NCBI GenBank assembly: GCA_016987375.1
Contig: PJRA01000313.1
Coordinates: forward strand, 1,767,623-1,831,622
DNA: 64,000 nucleotides
DNA from: Brachionus koreanus
Lineage: Eukaryota > Rotifera > Eurotatoria > Ploima > Brachionidae
Direction of reading: 5' to 3'
Part shown: positions 27,087 through 46,147 of the stretch, piece after piece
How positions within the stretch are numbered: the stretch's first letter is position 1
Layout: every line of letters begins with the position of its first letter
Notes under the pieces: generated by a model
The model's database searches: none
Seen by the model: the letters and a program-made list of their open reading frames with translations, nothing else
Told to the model about the DNA's origin: nothing
Position numbers and translations under genes: made by a program

Positions 27087-27590
27087 TTAAAATCTAGGAT
27101 TAATATTAAATGATTTACAAACAGTTGTATAAACATTATTGATTTTTTCTCTTCCATCTGTAATTTTGAAGGCCAATTCAGTTAATTTTACAAAGCCTTC
27201 AGGAAGATGTTTTTTGCAAAACATTTGCCAATACCAGCAACTAACTTTCCATGAATGCTCTTCCTTTTCAATTTTTTCTGGATTTTCATCATAATTTTCT
27301 CCCAAATCAACAGAAGCTGCTTTGTAATTTTCAATTGACTTGAGAGGAAAAAAGCCACGTCTAATGTACCGTCCATATATTTTCTTTGATTCTGTCAGTG
27401 TTTTCGGATCACATTCTTTCGTATACTTTAATCCATCTGATTCATAAATAAGAGATGCTAAAAACATTGCTGCTTCATCACGATCTTGAACTGATGCCAT
27501 TTCGCATGCATTCATAAAACCCTGATACCTTCCATAGGTTTGGTAACCATTATTTCGCAGGGCATTGCAAAACTCGTGAAACGATATCAT
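27087..27590 (-). CDS. GH19-like (chitinase/lysozyme-fold) protein
   Basis: One exon of 167 residues. The pattern is GH19: ISFHEFCNALRNNGY near the N-terminus, AMFLASLIYESDGLKYT (matching the family's AxFLAqxxHESggLxyt, which holds the catalytic Glu), then IYGRYIRRGFFPLKSIENY (matching the YxGRGpiQLtxxxNY block). VDLGENYDENPEKI and a Trp/Tyr-rich segment (WKVSCWYWQMF) follow. The first Glu is kept, but the His before it is Tyr and the GRG motif is GRY, so activity may be altered. No signal peptide is seen at the ATG at 27590. A TTTTTTTAG acceptor 50 bp upstream suggests a 5'UTR splice or trans-splice. GH19 enzymes cleave chitin or peptidoglycan, are common in plants and bacteria, and are rare in animals. 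Confidence 0.72.
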   Translation of the reverse strand: MISFHEFCNALRNNGYQTYGRYQGFMNACEMASVQDRDEAAMFLASLIYESDGLKYTKECDPKTLTESKKIYGRYIRRGFFPLKSIENYKAASVDLGENYDENPEKIEKEEHSWKVSCWYWQMFCKKHLPEGFVKLTELAFKITDGREKINNVYTTVCKSFNINPRF

Positions 27591-28402
27591 TTGAAAGTAA
27601 GAAATATTTTCTTGTTTTTCTCGTGTTATTTACTAAAAAAATTAATAAAATCAAAAATCATCTACACTATATCTTTTTTATATTAAAAATTCGCTTTATC
27701 ACTAGACAAAAAGATGTTATTCGAAATTATTATTTAAAAAAAAATTAATAATTTTTGTTCGTGTGATAAATGCTTTTTATACAATTTAAAATTAAGACAA
27801 ATTTATTATTTTAGTATAAAAAAAAATAGACACTTTTTGATATTTAAAAAAAGAAATTTTTACGATAACAAAAAATTTCTGAAAAATAAGAAACATTTCA
27901 GTTAAATTTATTTAAATACAAATCTTAAAATAGGTTATTTCTCAATTGGAGCCTAAAACTAATCTATTTAAAATGTTATATTCTTTAGTCCCACTCAATT
28001 TTTAATTATTAAAAAGGTGTTAGAAATCCATCAACATTTATCATTGCGTCAAAATATTTCTTCAGATAAATTTTGTAAATTTTATTATTCATTAAAGAAT
28101 TAAATATGCTTAAAAAATTGCGTAATTAGCATTGAATTAACTAGAATCATATTTCAAGTCGACAAAAAAACTTGATCAGTCATAAAAATTAATGAAATAT
28201 TTCTCAAAATTAAATAAATTCAAAAATAAAAGACAATATCTTGATTAGTTTGTATTTGAATATCAAAACAAAATTATGTAATGTAATGTAGCATTTTATT
28301 TAAAAGAAATGATAGTTTTACTACAATTTTTACTATAATTTAGTTCACGTGATTCAGAAATTTTAATTTAAAAAAAAATTGAAATTGAATATTCAAAAAA
28401 AA
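27591..28402. other. AT-rich spacer between divergently transcribed genes
   Basis: Holds the promoters of the GH19-like gene (-) and of POLQ (+). I recognise no specific motif. Confidence 0.5.
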
Positions 28403-36639
<8,237 letters not shown>

Positions 36640-37561
36640 TTTAATTTAATCAAAATTTTTTTTCTAAATATTTTATGTAAAACAAATTTTAATTTTATAG
36701 TTTATAAAAAAATATATTTTTTATAATTTTGAAAAAAAATTAAACATTAATTAACTTTTTAACATTAACTAGATTTATTTATCTACTCTTTAATTTCAAA
36801 ATTTTTTTAAATATAAGCTTGGAATGAAAAGATAAAATCAATTAAGTCTTTACATTTAATTTCTCATTTTTATTTCAAAGCATATGTTTTAATTGATGTA
36901 CTGATTTTTAAAACTGAATCAAATCATATAATTGTAACTATCTATTCATTTGAGAAGAATTTACGCTTATGTGTTTTCTTTGAAGCTTTATAATATCATT
37001 AGATTTTAAAAGTCTTATTTCTTCAAGATTGCTTAGTTGAAAATAGAACGAGGAACAATTTTTCAGCTAATGTTTTTTCAGTTAATTTTTATTCATTTAG
37101 AAGAGATTACTAAAATAATATCACTTAAAAAAAATTCATTTTTTTTTAATTAATTTAATTATTTACATCTTTTTTATTTAATTATTTTCTATTTCAATTT
37201 AAACATTACGATTTAGATAATATTCTTAATTATCAATATAAGTGTTGATTTAAATAAGTTTTAAAATAACATTTATTTAATTATATGATATTTTAATTAA
37301 AAAAATTACTTAATATTCCATTTCTAATCATTTTCTTTGAATCAAATTCCATATTTATGATCTGAAATCATGAAAAATTCTATAAATTATTATAATTTAT
37401 TTTTTTTGGGTAGAATCAACAGATATCCTTGAGTGCAATAAGAAGATAGCTCAAAAATCTTAGTTTAATGCTGATGATTTTCATAAAAAATTCCCTCTTA
37501 AAAACCCTCTTCAATGTGTTTTTTTTTTAATAAAATTATTTTAAAATATTTAGAGTTTAAA
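36640..37561. other. AT-rich intergenic spacer between POLQ and lipin
   Basis: No gene or repeat supported. TATTTAG lies ten bases before the lipin ATG and could be a splice acceptor of a 5'UTR intron or of a trans-spliced leader. Confidence 0.45.
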
Positions 37562-38872
37562 ATGGAAACTCTTTATGATTTAGCTGAACGTGTAGTGGGT
37601 TATTATGACGAGATAAACAAAGCCAATTTTACCGATTCTATGGATGTAATAGTCATACGTCGCAAAGATGGAAGTTTGCACAGCACTCCATTTTATGTGC
37701 GCTTTGGAAAATTGGGAGTTCTTAAGCCCAAGGATAGAATTGTACATGTTGAAGTGAATAATGTTCTAATAGAAGATATTCAAATGATGCTAGACGAATC
37801 TGGTGAAGCTTTTTTCATTAATGAAGACAGCGGCGATTCTTCTTTTTCCAATGTTGCATTGCATCTATGTTCAGCTGGAAATCATATTGAAGAATCCGCA
37901 AGTGTGCCAAATATTCACAAAGCAGAATCAAAAAAAATGGATGAATATTTAAAAGCTGCCAATACACTGAAAGACTTTATGATAGAGTCAAGTGATGATT
38001 CAAAAGAAGAAAAAGAGACAACAATTAATGGACTGTTGGCTCCAAAATTTTATATTGACAGTTCATCATGTGTAAACTTGCTAAAATATAACAATCCAGA
38101 CACATTCGATTCTGTTGATGAGCAAAATTCAGATCCTGATTTTGAAAAATTAAGAGATCAAGTAATAAAAATCGAAAAATCAAGACTTTCAAAAAATATA
38201 AATCTAAGTTCCCATAAACTTGAATTTCTCAATTTAAATCCCGGTCTCAATGAAATTAAGTTTATTTTAGATGATTCAGAAAAAGAAAAAAAAACAACAG
38301 TGGCTAATATTTTTCTTTGGGATTCAAATGTCAAACTGGTTGTGTCGGACATTGATGGAACAATTACCAAGTCAGATTTGAGAGGACATATAATGTCAAT
38401 GATTGGTAAAGATTGGTATCAAGATGGCATTGTTAAGTTATTTAATTCAATTGTGAAAAATGAATACAAAATAGTGTATTTAAGTGCAAGACCGATTTGT
38501 CAATGTGAACTAACCAGATCTTTGATTAAAAATCTTGTTCAAAGTGAAGAGTCAATGCCCATATGTCCAGTTTTTGTAAACCCGGTTGATTTTCTGGTTG
38601 CGTTTCAGTCGGAATTGATAGAAAATAATCCAGAAGAATTTAAAATTAATTTTTTAAATATGCTCAAATCGTTATTTGAAGATGGGCAGAGACCTTTTGT
38701 TGCCGGTTTTGGCAACAAGCTAAATGACCTGATGACTTATAAATCTATTGGGTTGGAAGATAACTCGATATTTTTGATCAATTCTTCTGGTAGAATAATA
38801 AATAGTATTTATGGAGAGTTAACATATGGCTTGATTCATGATAGGATAGACGAATTTTTTCCAAAAAATTAA
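37562..38872 (+). CDS. Lipin-type phosphatidate phosphatase, minimal form
   Basis: A single exon of 436 residues from the ATG at 37562 (METLYDLAERVV); an earlier in-frame ATG at 37514 would only add an unconserved stretch. The N-LIP domain covers residues about 1-100 (DVIVIRRKDGSL, STPFYVRFGKLGVL, GEAFF). A short linker follows, then C-LIP from about 215 to the end, with the haloacid-dehalogenase catalytic motif SDIDGTIT (Asp263/Asp265) and YLSARPI. Family knowledge: lipins convert phosphatidate to diacylglycerol for triglyceride and phospholipid synthesis, and may act as nuclear co-regulators. Typical animal lipins have ~850-1000 residues with a long middle region and several introns. This one keeps only the two conserved ends and has no introns. 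It is not obviously broken. Confidence 0.92.
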   Translation: METLYDLAERVVGYYDEINKANFTDSMDVIVIRRKDGSLHSTPFYVRFGKLGVLKPKDRIVHVEVNNVLIEDIQMMLDESGEAFFINEDSGDSSFSNVALHLCSAGNHIEESASVPNIHKAESKKMDEYLKAANTLKDFMIESSDDSKEEKETTINGLLAPKFYIDSSSCVNLLKYNNPDTFDSVDEQNSDPDFEKLRDQVIKIEKSRLSKNINLSSHKLEFLNLNPGLNEIKFILDDSEKEKKTTVANIFLWDSNVKLVVSDIDGTITKSDLRGHIMSMIGKDWYQDGIVKLFNSIVKNEYKIVYLSARPICQCELTRSLIKNLVQSEESMPICPVFVNPVDFLVAFQSELIENNPEEFKINFLNMLKSLFEDGQRPFVAGFGNKLNDLMTYKSIGLEDNSIFLINSSGRIINSIYGELTYGLIHDRIDEFFPKN

Positions 38873-39394
38873 AACATTTTTTTAGTATGAAATTGAATTT
38901 TATATTTTTATTTTTCAGACACAGCTAGCATCAAATTTATTATTTTAATTATTTAGCTAAAAATAATTTTGTCATTGCTCAATATTAAAAAAACAAATTT
39001 TAAATAATTTAAAAATTAATGTTTAGCTTAGTTATTTGATTTTGAATTTTGTTTAATTTTTTTCCTAGTTAAATACAAATATATTTTTTTTCAAATTTAT
39101 AAAAATAAATTATTTGATGTTATTATTTTTTATTGGTTGATATTAATTATTCTAAAGTTCAAAATAAATATTGTAATTATGATTAATAAGTTTTGTGAAA
39201 TTTAGCTCTTAATCGATTGCTCTTGAGCAATTATTGAAAATCAATAAAATAAAGAAATTTAATTATTTATATTACAATTTTTTATTAACATAATCAAATG
39301 ATTCATCTGTAATCACTAATAAGATTATTATAAGATTTTTTTAAAAGAAATCTTCAATAATATGAACAAATATTTGAAACAGTTTTATTACAAA
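38873..39394. other. AT-rich intergenic spacer
   Basis: Probable lipin 3'UTR, then featureless A/T sequence. Confidence 0.45.
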
Positions 39395-40320
39395 ATTATG
39401 TTTTTAGGAATTTGGGTATTTACATACAAAGTGATTTAAAATGGACTACTCACGTCAAAAATTCTACAGCTAAAGCAAATAAAATGTTGGGCTTAATTAA
39501 AAAAGCATTCAAGTATCTTTGTAGCGATACTATAAAAAATTATTATATTGTTCAATGGTTAGACCACACCTGGAATATGCTGTCTTGTATGTGTTTGGTG
39601 TCCTAATACAGAAAAAGATTAAGAGGTAATCTAATTCAGATGTTCAAATTGGTGAACAATTATGAACAAAATGAATTTAATAAAGGAATCAACTACAGTC
39701 TTAACACAAAACCTGGTAGCAGAAGATACGTGTTGAGGAGAAATAGCTATTTTCTTACTCGTTTAAGAATAAAGAACTGTCTTCCAAGATTTAACTTTTT
39801 CGATTTTGTGAAATTTGGTACAAAATAAAAAAAAAGAAAAAAATTTATGCTTAAAAAGCTAATGACTTTTTTTCTCAATGCTTTTAATTAGTTCTGTAAG
39901 TGCAGCTAACTGCACCAAAACTCTGCTAATGATGTGCAAAGTCTCTGCAAATTACACTAAAGCCAAATTTGTTCAAATTTAAATTATGCTAAATTTGCAG
40001 AGTTTTACCAGATTTATGATAATAGTACAACTTTGAATGTTGCACCATGTTGAATTTACAGAGCTTGCTTTTGACTTTTAAAAGAATTTTTTAACATTTT
40101 GTTCTGTTCTATTGTATTAAATTTCACAAAACTATTTTTTCACAAATAGAGTCGTAAATGAATGGAATAAACTCCCGGAAGATGAAGTAAACGCAAAAAG
40201 CCTAAATAGTTTCAAAGCGAGGCTTGATAGTTTAATTGCGAAACAAAAAGAAGCAACTGGTACAGCTCTTTAGAGCTATGCTTAGATAGCCTAAGCTGCA
40301 GTTTTTATACTACTACTACT
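39395..40320 (+). mobile_element. Non-LTR retrotransposon (LINE) 3' part, broken by deletion and a nested MITE
   Basis: Conceptual pieces match the C-terminal end of a jockey/CR1-type reverse transcriptase: LGIYIQSDLKWTTHV, then a stop, then LRGNLIQMFKLVNNYE and a block ending CLPRFNFF. After an insertion at 39802-40135 the frame resumes with VVNEWNKLPEDEVNAKS and SFKARLDSLIAKQ. The catalytic part of the RT and part of the thumb region are missing. The 3' end closes with a short ACT repeat near 40301-40320, typical of LINE tails. Confidence 0.82.
39802..40135. mobile_element. MITE, family C copy 1, nested in the LINE
   Basis: Inverted ends GATTTTGTGAAATTTGGTAC (left) and, reverse-complemented from the right, AGTTTTGTGAAATTTAATAC. 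The flanks repeat TTTTTC (39796-39801 and 40136-40141), possibly 9 bp with mismatches. Removing the element restores the LINE reading frame across the site, so it inserted after the LINE. Confidence 0.75.
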
Positions 40321-40995
40321 TAAACGATTTATTAAAAGTGGACTTGAATACCTGATTATAATTTTTGAGATAATTGAGTTTTTTAAATTCCTATTTTAAT
40401 CTAAATCGTATTTTATAATCTATTTTTTAATAACTTTTTTTAATCATTTTTTATTCTATCTAAATTTTACTCTTTTGCCTATGAGGCTTGATTTAACAAT
40501 AATAATATTAATTAAAAACATTGATGTTAAAAATGAAATGGTTAATTTACTCACCATTCATTAGGATAAAAACTACAAAAAGTGATCATTATAGAGTTTT
40601 AATTTTTAGGGTTCGGATTTACAGCTGTAAATGATCTTAAATTAAGTTTTTTTTTGCTATTCCTGAAGCTTTAAATCAATCAATAGATGATCAATAATTT
40701 TTCAGTTTAAAATTTTTCAAAAAAGGTGGTGACCAACTAAAATTTTGATTTAAATAAACAATTAGATAATTAAAAAAAATTCTAATGATTGAGAATATAA
40801 ATTATTGAAATTTTTAACAAAAAAAACTATTTCTTTGATTAAATTTTTATCATAAATTTTTTAAAATCTATAGAAAAAACTAACCTAACAAAATATAAGA
40901 AAAATCGCGTATATAGTAATAAATAAAGTTTATATTTTGAAATATTTTATTTAGTTATTTAAAAGTTTTTTTCAAAGAAACTTGAATATAAAGAA
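40321..40995. other. AT-rich spacer upstream of POLA2
   Basis: No exon is recognised. If POLA2 has a more N-terminal exon it should lie here, but no candidate frame is convincing. Confidence 0.4.
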
Positions 40996-43299
40996 ATGGC
41001 TCATTTGTTTTACGAAGATTATCTTTACAAGAAACATAAACCTAAATCTGATGGTAATTCCTTAAAAAAGGACTAAAGATTACAAAAAAACTAAAAAACG
41101 AAATTTAAGTTCTTGAAAGATTACTCGAAATAAATGAACAACAACTGGTAAAAATGAATGAAATTCATAATCTTTATAATGTTTCAGTTCCCACTCAGGT
41201 GAATGAAAAGCTTTGCTATTATTATCACAAGAAAATATCTGATTAGAATAATATCTTAATTTAAAGGATGATGTTTGGATATGTGGACGAATATTCAGTG
41301 AAAATGCTGGAAGCGGCGGCGGAAAATTAACTGAACACAATGTCGCTATTCAAGGATCATATGTCTGCTCAAATAGCCACTCAATCCCTCTAAATTTATC
41401 ACATTGCAATGAATATTCTCTTTTTCCAGGACAAGTATTTGATGCCATATACTCGATTTCTCTTTTTATATTAGAAATTTTAGATTGTAATGATAAATGG
41501 AAGAAATCCGGATGGTAAACGGTTCTTTTGCAAAGAAATAATTGAAGTAACTAGAAATAAAATGATTTTTTTAATTTTTTATTAATCAAATTTTTTAGCC
41601 AAATTTTGTTCAAGAGAATAAACAGATAAAAAATGAATTAAAAACAAAAATTTTAGATAGCTTAATTAGTGAAGATGGCTCGATTGAGATTTTGATGGAG
41701 CCTGATGAAAACATGCTTTGTTTTGTAGCATCTGGACCTTATATGACTACTGGCTCAACTGATTTAAATATTCTTGATCAGCTTTTGGATATTGTAAAAT
41801 CAAAAAATCCTCATATTTTTATACTAGTACTATTTTTTAACTTAAATATTTTCAAGAATTAATAGTTTATTTAAGCTTGGACCTTTTTTGGACTTAAATC
41901 ATGATCTTATCGGCTCAGGAAATATTCAAACAACATTTGAAGAATTGCTTCAAAATTTATTTGATCATATTGCTTCTAAATTTGTAAAGTAATTATTTAA
42001 TTAAATATATATGAGAAAATAATAATTTTGTTACAAAATGCTCCCCAAATAATTATTTATTTAGAAATTCAAAATAATAATTATTTAGAAATTTTTGTAT
42101 TTTTACTTTATTTCTATATTATTACAAAATCAAATTGAACAAAAAATACAAAAATCTATTGAATTTTTAGTTCAAAATTTTCACAAAAATAGATTTGATA
42201 AGTGATTATTAATGTCGGGTACCGCCAGTGACGGCCACTGTAGCATCATGACTTTGTGTTGGCCACAGGGGAAAAATTTTTTTTTCCTAAATTTTAACTT
42301 TTTTTCTTACAATCAAATCTTTATCTATCCAATTTTTATGTTTAAAACTTTTTAAAATTTTTTTGGCCATCAAAACTGCCAAAACTAATTTTTGGTGGTC
42401 CAGTCACTGATGGTTATGTTCATATTTTTTTCCAAAAATACTCAAAATTAAAGATATTATAAAAAAAAACACGAAAAATTTATTAATAATTTATTATTGT
42501 TTGAATCTCACAATTATAGTTGAAAAATTAAAAATCTTAATCAAAAAAAAAAAGCTGAATACCCCCAATTTCTAATAGTTATTTTTCTTTCAAGTACTCG
42601 AACTCAGGTTTTTATTCAGCCATCTGTAAATGATGCAACTCAAGAACAAATATATCCAGTTAATCCTTTTAGTGTATCGAATCAATTTCAAAAAATGCAT
42701 CGAGTAAGAAAGAAAAAAAAATTCTAAATTAAGTCAATTTTTAAATCTTTTTTAAAATAAAGAATATTCATTTTCTACCAGAACCAAGTATGATAAAAAT
42801 AAATGGAATTCAATTTGCTATTACAAGTACAGATGTTATTAAAGATTTGACCTCCATGGCAGTTTCTAAGTACTAATTATTTTATTTTAATTAAACTAAT
42901 TTTGCTCCTTATAGATCTCAATCAAGTGATAAACTTGCCAGAAATTTTGTACATATGTTAAAACAAAAATCTTTTTATCCAATTTATCCTCCACCTGACC
43001 ATGTTTGCATTGACTTTGAAGCGTGGAATAATTATGCAAGAATTTACTCTCATCCCAATATTTTCATCGCTGTATCAGATATGGCCAAATTCACCAAAGC
43101 AAGTATTTGATAGTTTGAATTACATTTTCAAAAATTTTTTTTATAGGAAGTGAATAACTCTGTTTGTTTAAATCCTGGTCGACTTGTTAGAGGAACAGCA
43201 ACTGGTGCTTATGCTCAAATAAGCATTCCAATCAAGAAAATTCAAGAAAGCGAACAAAATAAAAACTCAGGCATCGAAGTCACATTTAATAAACTTTAA
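40996..43299 (+). CDS. POLA2: DNA polymerase alpha subunit B (POLA2), N-terminally short
   Basis: A chain of about ten small exons. The first is MAHLFYEDYLYKKHKPKS; later pieces are VLERLLEINEQQLVKMNE, DDVWICGRIFSE (OB-fold), LNLSHCNEYSLFPGQ, VMINGRNPDGKRFF, MLCFVASGPYMTTGSTDL, LGPFLDLNHDLI, VFIQPSVNDA, INGIQFAITSTDVIKDL, YPIYPPPDHVCIDFEAW and CLNPGRLVRGTATGAYA, ending TFNKL then TAA. This is the OB plus inactive phosphoesterase layout of the POLA2/Cdc24B family. It anchors the catalytic subunit of polymerase alpha-primase at replication origins. The N-terminal helical domain of the family was not found. One intron (about 41992-42593) is long and holds a family B MITE. MRPL43 starts 155 bp downstream. 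Confidence 0.9.
42209..42424. mobile_element. Inverted-repeat MITE, family B copy 2, in a POLA2 intron
   Basis: The left end reads GGGTACCGCCAGTGACGG; the right end, reverse-complemented, reads ACCATCAGTGACTGGACC. It shares the GGTACCGYCAGTG core with 8191-8411 and is more worn on the right side. Confidence 0.6.
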
Positions 43300-43454
43300 A
43301 CAATTTTTGTTGTTCAAAAATTGAAAATTTTTATTTTTTAGATTAAAGAATAAATTTTTTTTTAAAAATATGCTTTGATTAAAGTTTAATACGAGACCAA
43401 TAGCTTGGTCATAGCAATTAAATTTTTAAAATTAACATTTTTTTCTTTAGGACA

Positions 43455-44106
43455 ATGCAAGTTTTTAAAAGTTTTCGAACAAGTGTCCTCAATTTTGTTA
43501 GTAAAGGCTTAAATATACAAGCTACGCGATGGACTTCGAACTCACAACCCTCTGAATTCATAAATACCAATTTAGAGAATGGTCTAGGCCGTTATGTTTG
43601 TCAACTACAGCGAGTTACTTTTAAATTTTGCAAAGAAAATCCAAGTAGTCGCGGTATCAGAGAGTTTGTTGAAAATGATTTGGTTGATTTTGCTAAAAAA
43701 AATCCTGGAGTTGTTGTTTATCTGCAACCGAAGCGTCACAGACGGCCAAAAATTTTTGCTGAATATCGTAATTTTATTTGAAAAAATTAAAATTTTAATT
43801 AATCAAATTTATAAAAATTAATTAGTAAATGGATCTAATCAAACTTTGGATGTGCATCAGTTTAGTAGAGAAAAGTTGAATAAATGGCTTGAATTTATGA
43901 GAACAAGAAAAGGTGACACAATTGTCAGAATTTTAAAGAAACAAAAAACTCATAACCCAAGTATACAAGGAGTATGGAATCCTTTCACAAATAAACCAAC
44001 TTCTAGAGCTGTTGAAAATTTTCCTTCGGATAATTTGAATAAGCCTTTGGTTATAGAAAAAACAGCTACTGAAAAAATTTTAGAGCTTGCAAACAAATCA
44101 AATTAA
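43455..44106 (+). CDS. MRPL43: Mitochondrial ribosomal protein L43 (mL43)
   Basis: Two exons, 43455-43767 and 43826-44106, in phase, give 197 residues. It has the family's thioredoxin-like core (RYVCQLQRVTFKFCKENPSSRGIREF cut here: motif CQLQRVTFKFC, then PSSRGIREFVE), PGVVVYLQPKRHRRP, and the late conserved NPSIQGVWNPFTNKP. The N-terminus is basic and suits mitochondrial import. A perfect acceptor-like TTTTTTCTTTAG ends three bases before the ATG, with no room for a normal first exon after POLA2. This suggests a 5'UTR intron or trans-splicing. Confidence 0.93.
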
Positions 44107-46147
44107 AATTTTTAAAAATAAATAAAAATAAACAATGAAAACTAATTTTAAATAATATACTACTCTCGATTTTTTTGTGGTTTAATGTTTAAAGTCTAGC
44201 TGAAGGTAAAATAAAATTTATTTAAATCTTAATTTGATAGCAATAAAATTTTTTTAGCATAAACATTTAGCAAGCATTTTATATTATTTCTAATAAAAAT
44301 TACATATTAATTCAAGTTTCTAGTCTCAAGTTTTAGAATAAAAACATAAAAATAAAAATTTATTTTTCAAAAATGTTAGCTTCATTTATTCAAATAAGAA
44401 TATTCTTTTTGAAGAATTTTAAAACACATTAAACCAAAAATATAAAAATTCAATTTTTTTTAATGTTGAAATATTAATGCAATCTTTACATAATGGTTTT
44501 ATTTTATTACCGTAAACCGTTGCGATATCATGCATGAGATAACTTTTGATTCTTAGGTTTTAGGGCACGCATAAGAGACCTTCCTTCTCGTGTTAAAATC
44601 GGGCCTATTGGGATTAGAAATATATTCAAAATAATAATTTTATTTTTTCTTCTCAATCATTTTGAATAATTTTTTTTTTAATTTTTTAAAATTTTTTTTC
44701 TTTTTGATGTTTGTTTTATTATCTTCAGCTATCTTATAGTTTTATAGTCTGATAAATAATTAAATCAATAACTCCTTACTATTTTTCAATTATAACATTA
44801 ACTGTTTTATATGTTATTTACACTTAAATGTCAATTTGACACCAATTTTTATTCACAAAATTTGAAGCGGTCGGATTAGAACTACTGTATTTTATGAAAA
44901 AAATGAATTCAATTTTAAAACAAAAATTTTTCAACAATTTATTTTAGTTTTAAAGGTTTCATTAAATTTTGGAAAAAATTAAAATTTTTGAATAAATTTC
45001 CAATTTTTAAGCGTCATTTTTATATCAATATCACTCAATATTTTCTTAAGTTGAATATTCAAGGAAATAACTTTTTTCTTTAAGTTTTGATCTCTTAAAA
45101 ATCACTTCCACGAGCCATTTTTTAAGATTTTTAGAAAAAAATTGTTCTATTGTTTAATTTTATTATAATTTATCCAAAGAGAGAGATCGATTATTCACAT
45201 AATTAATGTTATTTGAAATTTGCCTAGAGTCAATTAAATTTTTTTTCCAGTTTAAAAAACCTTAAGAATTAATTTTAAACTGATATTTTTCTAGGTGAAT
45301 AAGCTCATTTGGTATGACAAGACTCAATATTCAAGAAACAATGATTCCATTTTTTATATTTTCCTATTTATTTATTTAACACTAGAAGCACCAAACGAGT
45401 CAAAATGACTCAAACGAGTCTAAAATTTTTTAAATCCTCGTATCTTTTGAATGGATTTTTGAAATAAATGTATCTTTTTTGATTTATGTAGATTTTAAAA
45501 TTTTCTTTAAAAATAATATTACTTAATAAAATTGTTATAGTTTTTATTATAAAATAATTTCAAATTAAAAAAACAGGAAAAAATGCTGGGTGCTTCTAGT
45601 GTTAAAAAATAAACAAAAATAAGAAAATCAAAAACTAATAATTTAAAAATCATAATTATTTCCATAAATTGAATTGGTTTCATTGCACAAAATGTTGAAA
45701 AAAAAATTCCATTTTTCAATAAATTATTAAAATTAGAGATCTCTTCTTCTCTAACTTACATTAAAAATTAGATAGCATTTACTTTAATATAAAGCAAAAC
45801 TGCGCAATTATTTAGCATTTTTGAAACACTTTTATCGATGATTTCCAACAGAAAGAAAATGTATATTTCAAATATTTTTCAGTTATTTGAACACTTGTAT
45901 AGAACGTGATTTGAGCAAAATCCTAGACTAAATTAAGATAAAGCTAATTTATTCGAAAAAAAAATTATTGAAAAAAAAACTCTGAGAGCACGTTTTGTTC
46001 TTCAATTTATGGTTCTTCTAAAAGAAAAAAATTTAATTTTTAATTTTATTTTTACTATAAAAATTCTGAATATTTTAATGATAAACTAAGCCTAGATTTT
46101 TATTTATAAAATAAAATAATTTAGTTTAGATTATTTTTTTTTAAATA
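44107..46147. other. AT-rich intergenic region with one MITE
   Basis: Apart from the element at 45376-45605, no gene is supported. A slightly GC-richer patch at about 44515-44610 does not match any RNA or coding pattern I know. Confidence 0.45.
45376..45605 (+). mobile_element. TTAA-flanked MITE (piggyBac-like), family A copy 3
   Basis: A 230-bp element from TTAACACTAGAAGCACCAAA to GGGTGCTTCTAGTGTTAA. Just inside the left end sits the subterminal palindrome GAGTCAAAATGACTC. With copy 4 it is the best-preserved copy. Confidence 0.92.
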
